Positions 22,601 to 28,815 of a DNA stretch of 28,815 nucleotides are shown here, in pieces. The stretch spans positions 1 to 28,815 of the IMG/VR virus record IMGVR_UViG_3300042806_000277; one strand, given 5' to 3'. The translations under genes and the position numbers were made by a program. The DNA comes from a virus. Numbering within the stretch: the stretch's first letter is position 1; each line of letters starts with the position of its first letter. The notes beneath the pieces are model-generated. The model did not search any database and was not told the DNA's origin. It saw only the letters and a program-made list of their open reading frames with translations.

Positions 22601-23393
22601 GGTTGTTGCCAATCGGGCTGTATACACCGAATGTTGTCGACGTTGCGGGCTTCACTGCTGAGCAAAAATCAGGCGCCCAGTTGTTATCAACCGACTGCAC
22701 CTGAAACACATCGCCAGCGCCGGCATTGATCGCATTACCTGCATCAGCAGTAGCAGTGCGGCCAACAATTCGATTGTTACTACCAATCCGCCCGCCATTG
22801 TCGCGGTAGTAAATCGTGATGCGGCTGCCGATCTCATTCGCCTGGCTGCTGCCAAGGTCATACACGCCGATTGAGTTGTCGCCAATCGCAAAGCCCTGAT
22901 TGTCGATACTCGAAACCCTGCCCTCCGCCAGCATGAACACTGCGCGAAGCATCTGGCTGCCGCCAAGGCTCCAGATTTGAGACCATAGCAGCGTTGCATT
23001 CACGCGCACGCCGCCATAGGTTACGCCGTTGATCGTTTCACGATTGGCGTAGACCACTGGTATCGGTTCGCCAATGCTGGCCACCGTCTGCACGGCATCA
23101 AAGCCCACCCGCGGGGCGAATGATTGCAGATTGGTTTGTGACTCTCCAGTGCGGTTGCGTGCCTTCAGCTGCGCAGGCTTGGCCTGGGTGACAGTTGGCG
23201 TCAACAGCGTGCCGATCAGCTGCAGGCCGACGGCAATCACGATCTGAATTACAATGCTCACCGGATCAAGGCCCGCCACCGCCGCCGGCTGCGGCGCACG
23301 CTGGGCGCGATCTCGCACCTCATCACGCCAATACTCAAACTGCTCATCGCTCAACCCGAGCAGCTCGGCTAGGTAGCGATCAGATGGCAGCAT
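19605..23393 (-). CDS. J-like central tail tip / host-specificity protein, 1262 aa
   Basis: Forms the tail tip and contacts the receptor in related siphoviruses. A short N-terminal soluble segment (DEQFEYWRDEVRDRAQR) is followed by a hydrophobic helix (VSIVIQIVIAVGLQLIGTLL, about 48-67), as found at the start of many J/I-type tip proteins. The rest is beta rich: a middle part (about 130-760) with jelly-roll-like strands, then WEWIVEPLTGWEVRN, and a late part (about 850-1260) with GVGPGDLIRVAMD near the end, the OB/tip motif typical of gpJ-type proteins. Position right after an NlpC/P60-like gene is canonical. Overlaps it by 14 bases. Confidence 0.78.
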   Translation of the reverse strand: MLPSDRYLAELLGLSDEQFEYWRDEVRDRAQRAPQPAAVAGLDPVSIVIQIVIAVGLQLIGTLLTPTVTQAKPAQLKARNRTGESQTNLQSFAPRVGFDAVQTVASIGEPIPVVYANRETINGVTYGGVRVNATLLWSQIWSLGGSQMLRAVFMLAEGRVSSIDNQGFAIGDNSIGVYDLGSSQANEIGSRITIYYRDNGGRIGSNNRIVGRTATADAGNAINAGAGDVFQVQSVDNNWAPDFCSAVKPATSTTFGVYSPIGNNLGFKLNPTVRPGVTASLKPKGDDGDAEVVCDLDDTTQVQRAKFRAFFSTRSGITSGSFGAVNDVVTYKLLPGSDFETIFQSVVEEGDTWTVDHELRNLEDVYQEPAYNQVIPGVSTAITQSALEGAVTVGSPTVNTTAKTVTADATINLDTIANLYANSAVGRYEIKYWITARNTARDIELQLKFVAIVRVRNSRTFIRNNSSDSISVDFINETASVSISTGINESTLTTRVDVELQVADGSGPVQTLTSPNRLRASMAFDYSESDLYSESADDAAASVAARQQAWDDAIAVGELYKIGSALAVCTGRTPSDAVFRSDAELEAAGSGQGIEATFRIVRPGAAATVTEATLNQNGLTETPTRQTATSGPHIMRVAVATGATTRECRIVELGIRSTLGIRLNGILRFRGALSFADADGRACLNREGDTIRRGNTLKVDNYQSGQLIGVSERYSFVRVLYRKQSESAFTPLDQVFGFVGVDQQASFNYLRLQFPTLDSWEWIVEPLTGWEVRNLVTASTLYVIDSRMSTVQSVTSTAGGRTVRATFNGRTISRNEQAFRLRETRRSNMGLPHADSNNNYADAWGKLAEFFIYDEIQASTDSPEHEIVYVNEIVQNATAPQYSGIALLGVNATSAYEWRQFSQLSAYVTGGTEVRRLLNNLATGPSHLLPDLALDRLTNVKYGPGSISDDLINLVNFASAAQWCQDRKYFFDGGVIISQEAPRQWIADTAGAMLLDFREVNGRYDLVPFITFDAVTHRALFTAGNIEQGSFQFESTPPEQRQAARISVKWRQERSSTNPANPGLFPLEREVLVREAAPYGSDALPMEAIDLSDFCTNENHAIDVAKFTLRMRRLRDHTIRFRTTYDGLEGISTGVGPGDLIRVAMDTTVYDQFNNGVVLGDGTVVSTTPLANGTYNVISWGGSGNVNDAATLSISGGIGSPAGIVFTVKQVSTQVRTYQISRITPSDQGAYEIEAVHMPTNAQGILLVAADWDQTSAWVIER

Positions 23394-23778
23394 CCCGCGG
23401 TCTCCAATACTCCAGTCTCATCACCCGTTGCGCAGCGCTGAACGGCAGCCACTGCACACCACGTCGATGATTCACAGTCAACACACCACCGTCAACGACG
23501 ATGCCGATCCCCATGCCAGCAGCATGGCGGTGGAGCAGCAATGCGCACGGCTCAAGGTGGCACGGTTCCATCGTGCGGCGCCACTCGCGCTCAAGTTGAT
23601 CCCACTGCCCTGCCGCCGCCATCGTGAACCACTGCGGATCCAGTGGTGGCATCGACAGCCCAGCAGCAGTGCGGACCTTATGCACCATCACCAGACAGTC
23701 AACACCGATGCCGTCATCTGGATCAGCACCGATCACATGCGGCAGGCGAGCATCAATCCAGCGGATGTAGTCGATCAC
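23380..23778 (-). CDS. NlpC/P60-like tail protein (K-type), 132 aa
   Basis: Peptidoglycan-hydrolase-type tail-tip component. GTG start at 23776-23778, fixed by GTGA overlap with the upstream stop. A Cys in GIGVDCLVMVHKV (about 25-37) is the expected nucleophile position of NlpC/P60 proteins, and a His in VLTVNHRRGVQWL (about 108-120) the expected second residue. The domain is shorter than lambda K. The third catalytic residue was not identified. The usual order tape measure, minor tail, K, J is preserved here. Confidence 0.7.
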   Translation of the reverse strand: MIDYIRWIDARLPHVIGADPDDGIGVDCLVMVHKVRTAAGLSMPPLDPQWFTMAAAGQWDQLEREWRRTMEPCHLEPCALLLHRHAAGMGIGIVVDGGVLTVNHRRGVQWLPFSAAQRVMRLEYWRPRDAAI

Positions 23779-24242
23779 TGCAGAGTCAGTGTGCCGCTGG
23801 TGGGCAGTGCACCCACCAGCGACTGATTCAGCACCCGGCCACCTGGTGCCTTCACTGCATCCAACGGGCTGGCCAGCTGCAGTGTCACGAACGCATCGCC
23901 GGTGCTGTGCTGCACCTGCCGCGACGACCAATACTCGACCACCAACAGTTGGCCGGGTTGCAGCGTCGCGCGGTTCACCTTGACGGATCGCACCTCCAGC
24001 AACCACTCCTCAGCAGCAGCTTCAGCGAAGACATTCAGGCTCAGAGCAGAGATGCCGGCACCCAGGGCAGCCTCCGATCGATCACCACCTCTGGTGCTGC
24101 TGTTCGTGGCAACAGCAATCGGCAGATACGGATACTGCAGACCGTTATGCGTGATCACCTGACCAATGAAGAAGTTCTGCGCCGCCCAGCTGGTGTAGGT
24201 GCCATTGCGGCGCTTAAATCGCATGAAACTGCAGACCTCCAT
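23775..24242 (-). CDS. Minor tail protein (distal-tail type), 155 aa
   Basis: Beta-rich protein between tape measure and the K-like gene, the place of lambda L/M. Begins MEVCSFMRFKRRNGTYTSWA; a second Met at residue 7 is an alternative start, but the TGATG overlap with the tape-measure stop favours the first. Motifs: TSWAAQNFFIG, RATLQPGQLLVVEYWSS, VTLQLASPLDAVKAPG. The latter two resemble DUF1833/L-type minor tail proteins. No Cys cluster for the Fe-S site of lambda L was seen. Confidence 0.6.
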   Translation of the reverse strand: MEVCSFMRFKRRNGTYTSWAAQNFFIGQVITHNGLQYPYLPIAVATNSSTRGGDRSEAALGAGISALSLNVFAEAAAEEWLLEVRSVKVNRATLQPGQLLVVEYWSSRQVQHSTGDAFVTLQLASPLDAVKAPGGRVLNQSLVGALPTSGTLTLQ

Positions 24243-27200
24243 CAGCTCATCCCCACTGCGCGGCGCGCTGTTGGATTGTTGATCAATCGTTTCTGCGCGA
24301 GCTCAGCACCACGTTGCGCCGACTCCCGGCCGATGCGCTGCGCCTCCTCCCGGGTAACCACATCGAGATCGCCAACGCGAATGGTCTCGAAGCGCACGTC
24401 GATGCTGGCGCCGTTTGCGACGCGATCACCAGCAGCGCCGCCGGTGGTGTCGCGCTGGAACGGCACCGTGAGGCCCTCCATGCCGCGCTGGAATGGCACC
24501 GCCAGGTCATTGCCGCCACGGGTGGTCACGTCACGCTGGAACGGCACTGCCAGCGCCTGCAGACTGGCATTGTTGAGTGCCTCCAGCGCCTCGGTGGCCT
24601 CAGCCGGGATGATGGTGCCGGATTGATACGGCACGAACAGTTCAGGGCCACGCTCACCGACCTTGTACGGCTGGCCGGCCATGGTGGGGCCACCGACTGC
24701 GCGACCGACCATTGCGCCTGGGTTGAAGTTGAACGCAGAGGCGGATCCTGGTGCCTGGAATGGACCGGTCGTGCTCGGCGTAAACGACGTCCCTGGAGCG
24801 CTGGAAGCAAAGCCGGCAAACATCCTGGCGATGCCAATCGCGATGTACTGCGCAATCATCTTCTTTGCTGCATCCAGCAATGCACTAGCAACGCCGTTCA
24901 GGAAGTCCACGAAGACCTCTTTAGCTGACTTGGCACCAGTCACAACCTCTGCCAATCCACGTGTCGCTAGGTCGGCGGCAGCATCAGCAGCGCCACCAAT
25001 CGCCGGGTACTTCTCCAGGATTTCATCCAACACTACGCGCTGCTGCTCCAGCTGGTTGTATGCAGTTGGCATTGCAACCTGATCCATGAACTCCTTAAAC
25101 AGGCGAGTCCGTTCTTCGTAAACCTTGTTGAGATCCTGCTCAGTCTTCAGTTGAAGATTCGCCAGTGCATGACGCTCTTCCGCCTCAAGTCGCGCAGTCT
25201 GCTCTTGCAGGTTGTTCTCAATGCCAAGCCTCTGCGCTTCCTTGTCGAGGTCTAATGCCTCTGCCTTGAGCTGCCGATATTGCTCTTTGATGTTGTTGGC
25301 TTCATAGGCATTTTCGATCTGGATGCGTTCTTCATCAGAGACTGCCTTGAGCAGTTCAGTTTCCTTGTTCAACTGAACAACCGAATCAGTGCGCACCTTG
25401 ATTGACTCTTGGATTTTTTCAGTAAGCTGATCCTGCTCCTGCTTAAGTTTCTCGGCGGCTTGTTGTTGTTCGTCGTACCCCGCAATCATTGCCTCTGCCT
25501 GCTCAACAGCACCGAATCCGACGTTGGTCGTTGATCCACCGAAGAAAGTGGCCAAAGCCTTCTGACGGTGTGGACCCATTCGCTGCACGCCGCTGATTGG
25601 ACTGGTGCCGAAGGAGTCGCGGGCATTGCGGTTGGCGCGAGGGTTGCCGGCCAGCACCGTGGTGTAGAGATCCAGCAGGCTGGCGCCCTGGGTGCTCATG
25701 CCAGCACCTTGGAACCGATCCTGGAAGTACCGGACAACAGGCCCCATGACCTGCTCTTCAAACGATTGACCAGGCGTCACCCCGTACTGCCGGCGCTCGG
25801 GTGCGCCAAACTGAATGAGCCCTTGATAATTGCCACCGGCGCCGCCGCGGATTGAGGGACTGAAGGTGCCGCCCGTCTCAAAGCTGATGATCGTCGCCAG
25901 ATCCAGGGGGCTTACGCCCAGCTTTTGCGCTGCAGCGATCAACGCTCTGGCACGGCTTGATGGCTGAAATGATGGAGCCGATCCCGCCTTAGCGCTACTG
26001 CCGCCAGTCGTCCCACCACCAGGCAGCACAGGCGCCGAGGGAGCACCGGGGAGGGTGCGGGGAGCCTGTAGTGCGAATGGCGCAGCACCCGCCACAGGCC
26101 GGCCTGTCGCCGTGTTGTAGGTGATCCCGCCCACGGTGTAGGTGTTCGGCACGCCTGCCGCCTGCAGCCGCTGCTGACCGGTCTGCATCGCCCGGGTAGC
26201 AGCATCGCCCACGTTAATCCCCATCGTGGTGAGCATCGCCGTGAACGGGTTGGAGTAGTTGATCATGTTGGAGATGGTCTGCTGCCATCTCGACTGCACG
26301 AAATCAAACGCCGCAGAGAACACGTTGCCGATCGTGGTGGAAACGCTTTGCATGGCGCCCGCCAGCCACTGACCGTCAACGCCGATAGCACGCAATGATT
26401 CGGTAGCACGTTCACGGATCCAGCCAAAGCCGGCCGCAAACCTGCTGGCGATTCCCTTGATGCTGTCTGTCAAGAACTGCCCAACAGCGCTGAAGGCGTC
26501 TGCAATTCTCTTGAACGACGCCTGCGCATCGGCCGCGATTGATCCCCAGAACAGTTTGAACCGTTCCGGGTAGGTATCAACAAACACCCTGAACGGCTCA
26601 ATAAACTTGTATGCCGCCACCGTGGCCGCGATGATCCCGGCTGTCGCCAGCACCCATGGGTTGGCAAGCACCGCAAGGTTGAGGCCCGCCTGCGCCTTAG
26701 TGGCGACGCCTGTTGACGCGGCATAGGCCTGCATGGCCTTCGTTGCAGCGCTGATTCCCCCGATGGCGCTCATCGCCGTGGTCAGGCCGAGAACAGCAAC
26801 ACCGGCGACGGCCGCAGCGGCTCCAACTTGTTTGACCGGCTCTGGCAGTTTGCTGGTCTGCTCTAGTATTCCGGTCGCCGCCTTGGTGAGCGCGATGGTG
26901 GTAGGCAGCAGCGATTGCCCGAACTGAATCTGTAGCTCCTGCCCCGCAATTTGCAGATTGCGGAACTGCTGCGCCGGGCCCTTCATCGCCTCGGCCAGTT
27001 TCGGGGCACCGTCGCGCTCGATTCGCCCCAGAGCTGTGAGCACGATGTCACCGGTGATCTTGCCTTCCTTCGCCAGCTCGCGAATCTGACCGATCGGCAC
27101 GCCCATCACTTGAGCGATACCTTGCACCACGGCAGGGGTTTGCTCAAACACGCTGTTCAGTTCTTCGCCGCGCAGGACGCCGGTGCCCAAAGCCTGGCTC

Positions 27201-27892
27201 AGCTGCAGGAACGCGGCGCTGGCCTCGGCTGATGTGGTGCCACTGAGCTTTGCCGCGGTGTTGAATCCGTTGTAGACGGTACTAACCTCCTCCAGCGTCA
27301 GCCCAACTGGCCGCAGCCTGGCGTAGATCTGCGCGAACTCTTGATTGGCCTGCGTCTGTGCAATGCCGAACTTCTGCGCAGCCGCAGTGGCGGCGGCCTG
27401 CACCCGGCTGTAATCGTCGAGGCCCTGCGACAGCGACCTCAGCCGCCGCTCTGATTCCTCGCTGGCAACCACTGCACCGAGCGATCCGCTGATGGCCCTG
27501 CCGGCGCCGATTGTGGCCAGGCTGCTGGCCAGGCCCGCTGCCAGCTTGCGGCCCATCGAATCACCGGCGCTCTGCGCAGCGCCATCCAGCCCCCGCAGTT
27601 TCCCCTCCAGCTTTTGGATCTCTGCCCCGTACCGCTGAAATTGGCGACTGCCGATCGCGGCCTGTTCTTGCAATCCACGAAATGCACTGATGCTGTTGCG
27701 GATCCCGGCGATGGTGTTGTCGTTGGCGCGCGCCATCTGAAACGTGGCCGATCGCAACGCACCCATCTCTCGCGCCGTGGTCTGACCGCTCTTGGCCAGA
27801 TCCTGCAGCGACTTCTTCACCCGATCAATGTTCCCGCCGCCCTTCACCTCGGCGCTCAGGCGGATCGCAGTATCCAGACCCATCTGAGCCAT
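24242..27892 (-). CDS. Tail tape measure protein with embedded lysozyme-like domain, 1216 aa
   Basis: Sets tail length and is ejected into the cell. N-terminal tape-measure signature at about 235-290 (LRGEELNSVFEQTPAVVQGI, then GKITGDIVLTALGRIE). Hydrophobic helices at about 355-425, likely membrane-penetrating. A lytic-transglycosylase or lysozyme-like domain at about 650-780 (ALIAAAQKLGVSPLDLATII, FETGG, NYQGLIQFG, then TTVLAGNP). Coiled coil over about 800-935. C-terminal part with GERGPELFVPYQSGTIIPAE, common to tape measures, and three VPFQR repeats just after. At 1216 residues the expected helix length is about 180 nm (0.15 nm per residue), an upper limit on tail length. Codons overlap the next gene by one base. 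Confidence 0.88.
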   Translation of the reverse strand: MAQMGLDTAIRLSAEVKGGGNIDRVKKSLQDLAKSGQTTAREMGALRSATFQMARANDNTIAGIRNSISAFRGLQEQAAIGSRQFQRYGAEIQKLEGKLRGLDGAAQSAGDSMGRKLAAGLASSLATIGAGRAISGSLGAVVASEESERRLRSLSQGLDDYSRVQAAATAAAQKFGIAQTQANQEFAQIYARLRPVGLTLEEVSTVYNGFNTAAKLSGTTSAEASAAFLQLSQALGTGVLRGEELNSVFEQTPAVVQGIAQVMGVPIGQIRELAKEGKITGDIVLTALGRIERDGAPKLAEAMKGPAQQFRNLQIAGQELQIQFGQSLLPTTIALTKAATGILEQTSKLPEPVKQVGAAAAVAGVAVLGLTTAMSAIGGISAATKAMQAYAASTGVATKAQAGLNLAVLANPWVLATAGIIAATVAAYKFIEPFRVFVDTYPERFKLFWGSIAADAQASFKRIADAFSAVGQFLTDSIKGIASRFAAGFGWIRERATESLRAIGVDGQWLAGAMQSVSTTIGNVFSAAFDFVQSRWQQTISNMINYSNPFTAMLTTMGINVGDAATRAMQTGQQRLQAAGVPNTYTVGGITYNTATGRPVAGAAPFALQAPRTLPGAPSAPVLPGGGTTGGSSAKAGSAPSFQPSSRARALIAAAQKLGVSPLDLATIISFETGGTFSPSIRGGAGGNYQGLIQFGAPERRQYGVTPGQSFEEQVMGPVVRYFQDRFQGAGMSTQGASLLDLYTTVLAGNPRANRNARDSFGTSPISGVQRMGPHRQKALATFFGGSTTNVGFGAVEQAEAMIAGYDEQQQAAEKLKQEQDQLTEKIQESIKVRTDSVVQLNKETELLKAVSDEERIQIENAYEANNIKEQYRQLKAEALDLDKEAQRLGIENNLQEQTARLEAEERHALANLQLKTEQDLNKVYEERTRLFKEFMDQVAMPTAYNQLEQQRVVLDEILEKYPAIGGAADAAADLATRGLAEVVTGAKSAKEVFVDFLNGVASALLDAAKKMIAQYIAIGIARMFAGFASSAPGTSFTPSTTGPFQAPGSASAFNFNPGAMVGRAVGGPTMAGQPYKVGERGPELFVPYQSGTIIPAEATEALEALNNASLQALAVPFQRDVTTRGGNDLAVPFQRGMEGLTVPFQRDTTGGAAGDRVANGASIDVRFETIRVGDLDVVTREEAQRIGRESAQRGAELAQKRLINNPTARRAVGMS

Positions 27893-27926
27893 TACGCCGT
27901 GCTCGCTGGCATCATCATCAGGCTAC

Positions 27927-28265
27927 CTACCCTCTCATTGCCGACAGGAACTCACCCTCCATCAACCGCAGATCATCCAGCAACCACACGCGATCTGCAC
28001 GCTTCACGCCCTCCTCGCGTGCCCACAACATGAACACGCCATAATCCAAGCCAATCGGGCCATTCATGCCGATGCGCCACTGCGTCTGCATCTTCATGAA
28101 CCACGACAACGCTTCAACATTCTCCGGCAGGATGCCAAATACCTCGGGCTGCAAATCAGCATCCGGCATCGGCAGGCCAAACATGGCCGCAGCATCAGCG
28201 GCATCCTTGCCATCATCCGGCCGGCCCTTTGCCGCGGCAGCCATGAACAGCGCCGCGTCGATCAG
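27927..28265 (-). CDS. GT-type tail assembly chaperone extension (frameshift product), 105 aa as free frame
   Basis: Second frame of the chaperone pair. Its protein pattern QTQWRIGMNGPIGLDYGVF matches the DUF1799/GT class that binds the tape measure. A free start ATG exists at 28242-28244, but no Shine-Dalgarno precedes it. In-frame codons run upstream without a stop through the G gene's slippery site, and the relative phase is exactly -1. Expected product: a 262-aa G-GT fusion joining 150 residues of G, 7 linker residues (LIDAALF) and this segment. Lies directly before the tape measure, as in lambda. Confidence 0.85.
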   Translation of the reverse strand: MIDAALFMAAAAKGRPDDGKDAADAAAMFGLPMPDADLQPEVFGILPENVEALSWFMKMQTQWRIGMNGPIGLDYGVFMLWAREEGVKRADRVWLLDDLRLMEGEFLSAMRG

Positions 28266-28271
28266 TTTCCC
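28233..28271 (-). promoter_or_regulatory. Programmed -1 ribosomal frameshift site
   Basis: Slippery heptamer G-GGA-AAC at 28271-28265 in the G frame, followed by a 7-base spacer and a hairpin with stem CGCGGC (28257-28252) and GCCGCG (28238-28233). XXXYYYZ form, correct phase, spacer and stem all match known tail-chaperone frameshift signals. Confidence 0.88.
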
Positions 28272-28714
28272 CGGCGGAATCCTCCAGCCTTCGCTGCAGA
28301 CTTCTCACTCGGCTGCCCCAGGCTGTCGAACCATGCCTTCACAATCGCAACGCAGGCGCCCTGCACGCGGTACATCTGCCGCTTGCTCGCCTCGCTGAAC
28401 TCCACCACCTCACCAGCTGAATCTGACACCTTCGACCAACCGCACAGCAGTTCATCGCACAGATCCTCGTAGCCTTGATCTGCAGCGGTGCCTGCTTCGG
28501 TGAAGTCTTCCTCGCTGGCGTAACCCTCCAGGGTCTGCAGCTGCCGGCGCAGATCAGTGACCAGCTTGAAGTACCGCTGCCGAAGCTCGGTGACTTCCTG
28601 CTCAGGCAGACGCCTGAATTCAGCATCAAAGCTGAATTGCTTTTTGGCACCATTGACCGGCAACTCAATACTGACCGGCCAGGTGTAGGAATCAGACTGA
28701 TCGAGGATGAACAT
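28262..28714 (-). CDS. G-type tail assembly chaperone, 150 aa
   Basis: N-terminal beta segment (YTWPVSIELPVNGAKKQFS), a helical core with ELRQRYFKLVTDLRRQLQ and EDLCDELLCGWSKVSDSAGE. The pattern cgW...D..GE.V.FSEA fits the tail chaperone class. It holds the tape measure during assembly and is absent from the virion. Stop TGA at 28262-28264 lies immediately after the slippery heptamer. Start TGATG-coupled to the tube gene. Confidence 0.8.
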   Translation of the reverse strand: MFILDQSDSYTWPVSIELPVNGAKKQFSFDAEFRRLPEQEVTELRQRYFKLVTDLRRQLQTLEGYASEEDFTEAGTAADQGYEDLCDELLCGWSKVSDSAGEVVEFSEASKRQMYRVQGACVAIVKAWFDSLGQPSEKSAAKAGGFRRGN

Positions 28715-28815
28715 CAGAAGAAGATCAGGCGGGTTTCATCGTTCTGGGTCTTGGGCAGCGCCGTGAACGGAATCTGCAGCATGTCGATGCCGTCAGAGTC
28801 GCTGAAGCTCAGGTC
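28714..28815 (-). CDS. C-terminus of the probable major tail tube protein (cut by window)
   Basis: 33 residues in frame to TGA at 28714-28716, overlapping the G start (TGATG). Visible: DLSFSDSDGIDMLQIPFTAL, then LIFF end. The position directly upstream of the chaperones is the canonical place of the major tail (tube) protein. Sequence alone is too short to assign a family. Confidence 0.6.
   Translation of the reverse strand, partial: DLSFSDSDGIDMLQIPFTALPKTQNDETRLIFF

Noticed and set aside
23643-24626. Long plus-strand open frame of 327 aa
   Set aside because: Antisense to the tape measure, minor tail and NlpC-like genes; Gln/Ser/Arg-rich composition without protein-like pattern.

Overview
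The window is a contiguous piece of a tailed-phage genome, or of a prophage, of siphovirus type. The host is most likely a GC-rich picocyanobacterium of the Synechococcus/Cyanobium kind. The phage identity rests on a complete tail block in canonical order: tail tube end, G/GT chaperones with a frameshift site, tape measure, distal tail proteins, NlpC/P60-like protein, J-like tip protein and a giant fibre. A lysis block follows it. The cyanobacterial link is softer. It rests on a cyanobacterial-looking primary-type sigma factor, a XisF-like large serine recombinase, a small protein with the residue spacing of NblA (ycf18), and a pentapeptide-repeat protein. These are family resemblances read by eye, not database results. 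No tRNA, rRNA, CRISPR array or insertion sequence was seen.

Layout. (1) 1-2026, plus strand: a tightly overlapping run of six small genes, led by the truncated pentapeptide-repeat protein. (2) 2027-3869: a damaged control region in which two regulator-like gene fragments collide head-on near 2380, followed by an intact large serine recombinase. (3) 3760-6701, minus strand: an accessory/metabolic operon transcribed away from 6.7 kb, holding a Gp157-like protein, several small proteins, dCTP deaminase and a zinc-ribbon HTH protein. (4) 6787-7749, plus strand: a sigma-70 family factor, divergent from that operon. (5) 7813-9221: small unknown genes, two of which carry the same promoter/leader-like element, plus a good minus-strand terminator and the NblA-like protein. 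(6) 9211-12993, minus strand: metallophosphoesterase, HNH nuclease, two-domain endolysin, glycosidase-like protein and small membrane proteins (lysis/accessory). (7) 12999-28815, minus strand: the tail module, running off the right edge inside a gene in the position of the major tail tube.

Transcription of parts 5-7 runs right to left as one late-type operon. Neighbouring genes mostly overlap by 1-14 bases (ATGA, GTGA or TGATG junctions), which implies translational coupling and helped fix many start codons. The tail chaperone pair has a textbook slippery heptamer, GGGAAAC, with a hairpin 7 nt downstream, so a G-GT fusion of 262 aa is predicted. The sigma factor, the two copies of the promoter-like element and the self-contained small genes around them are the least conventional part of the window and the best place to look for new biology.
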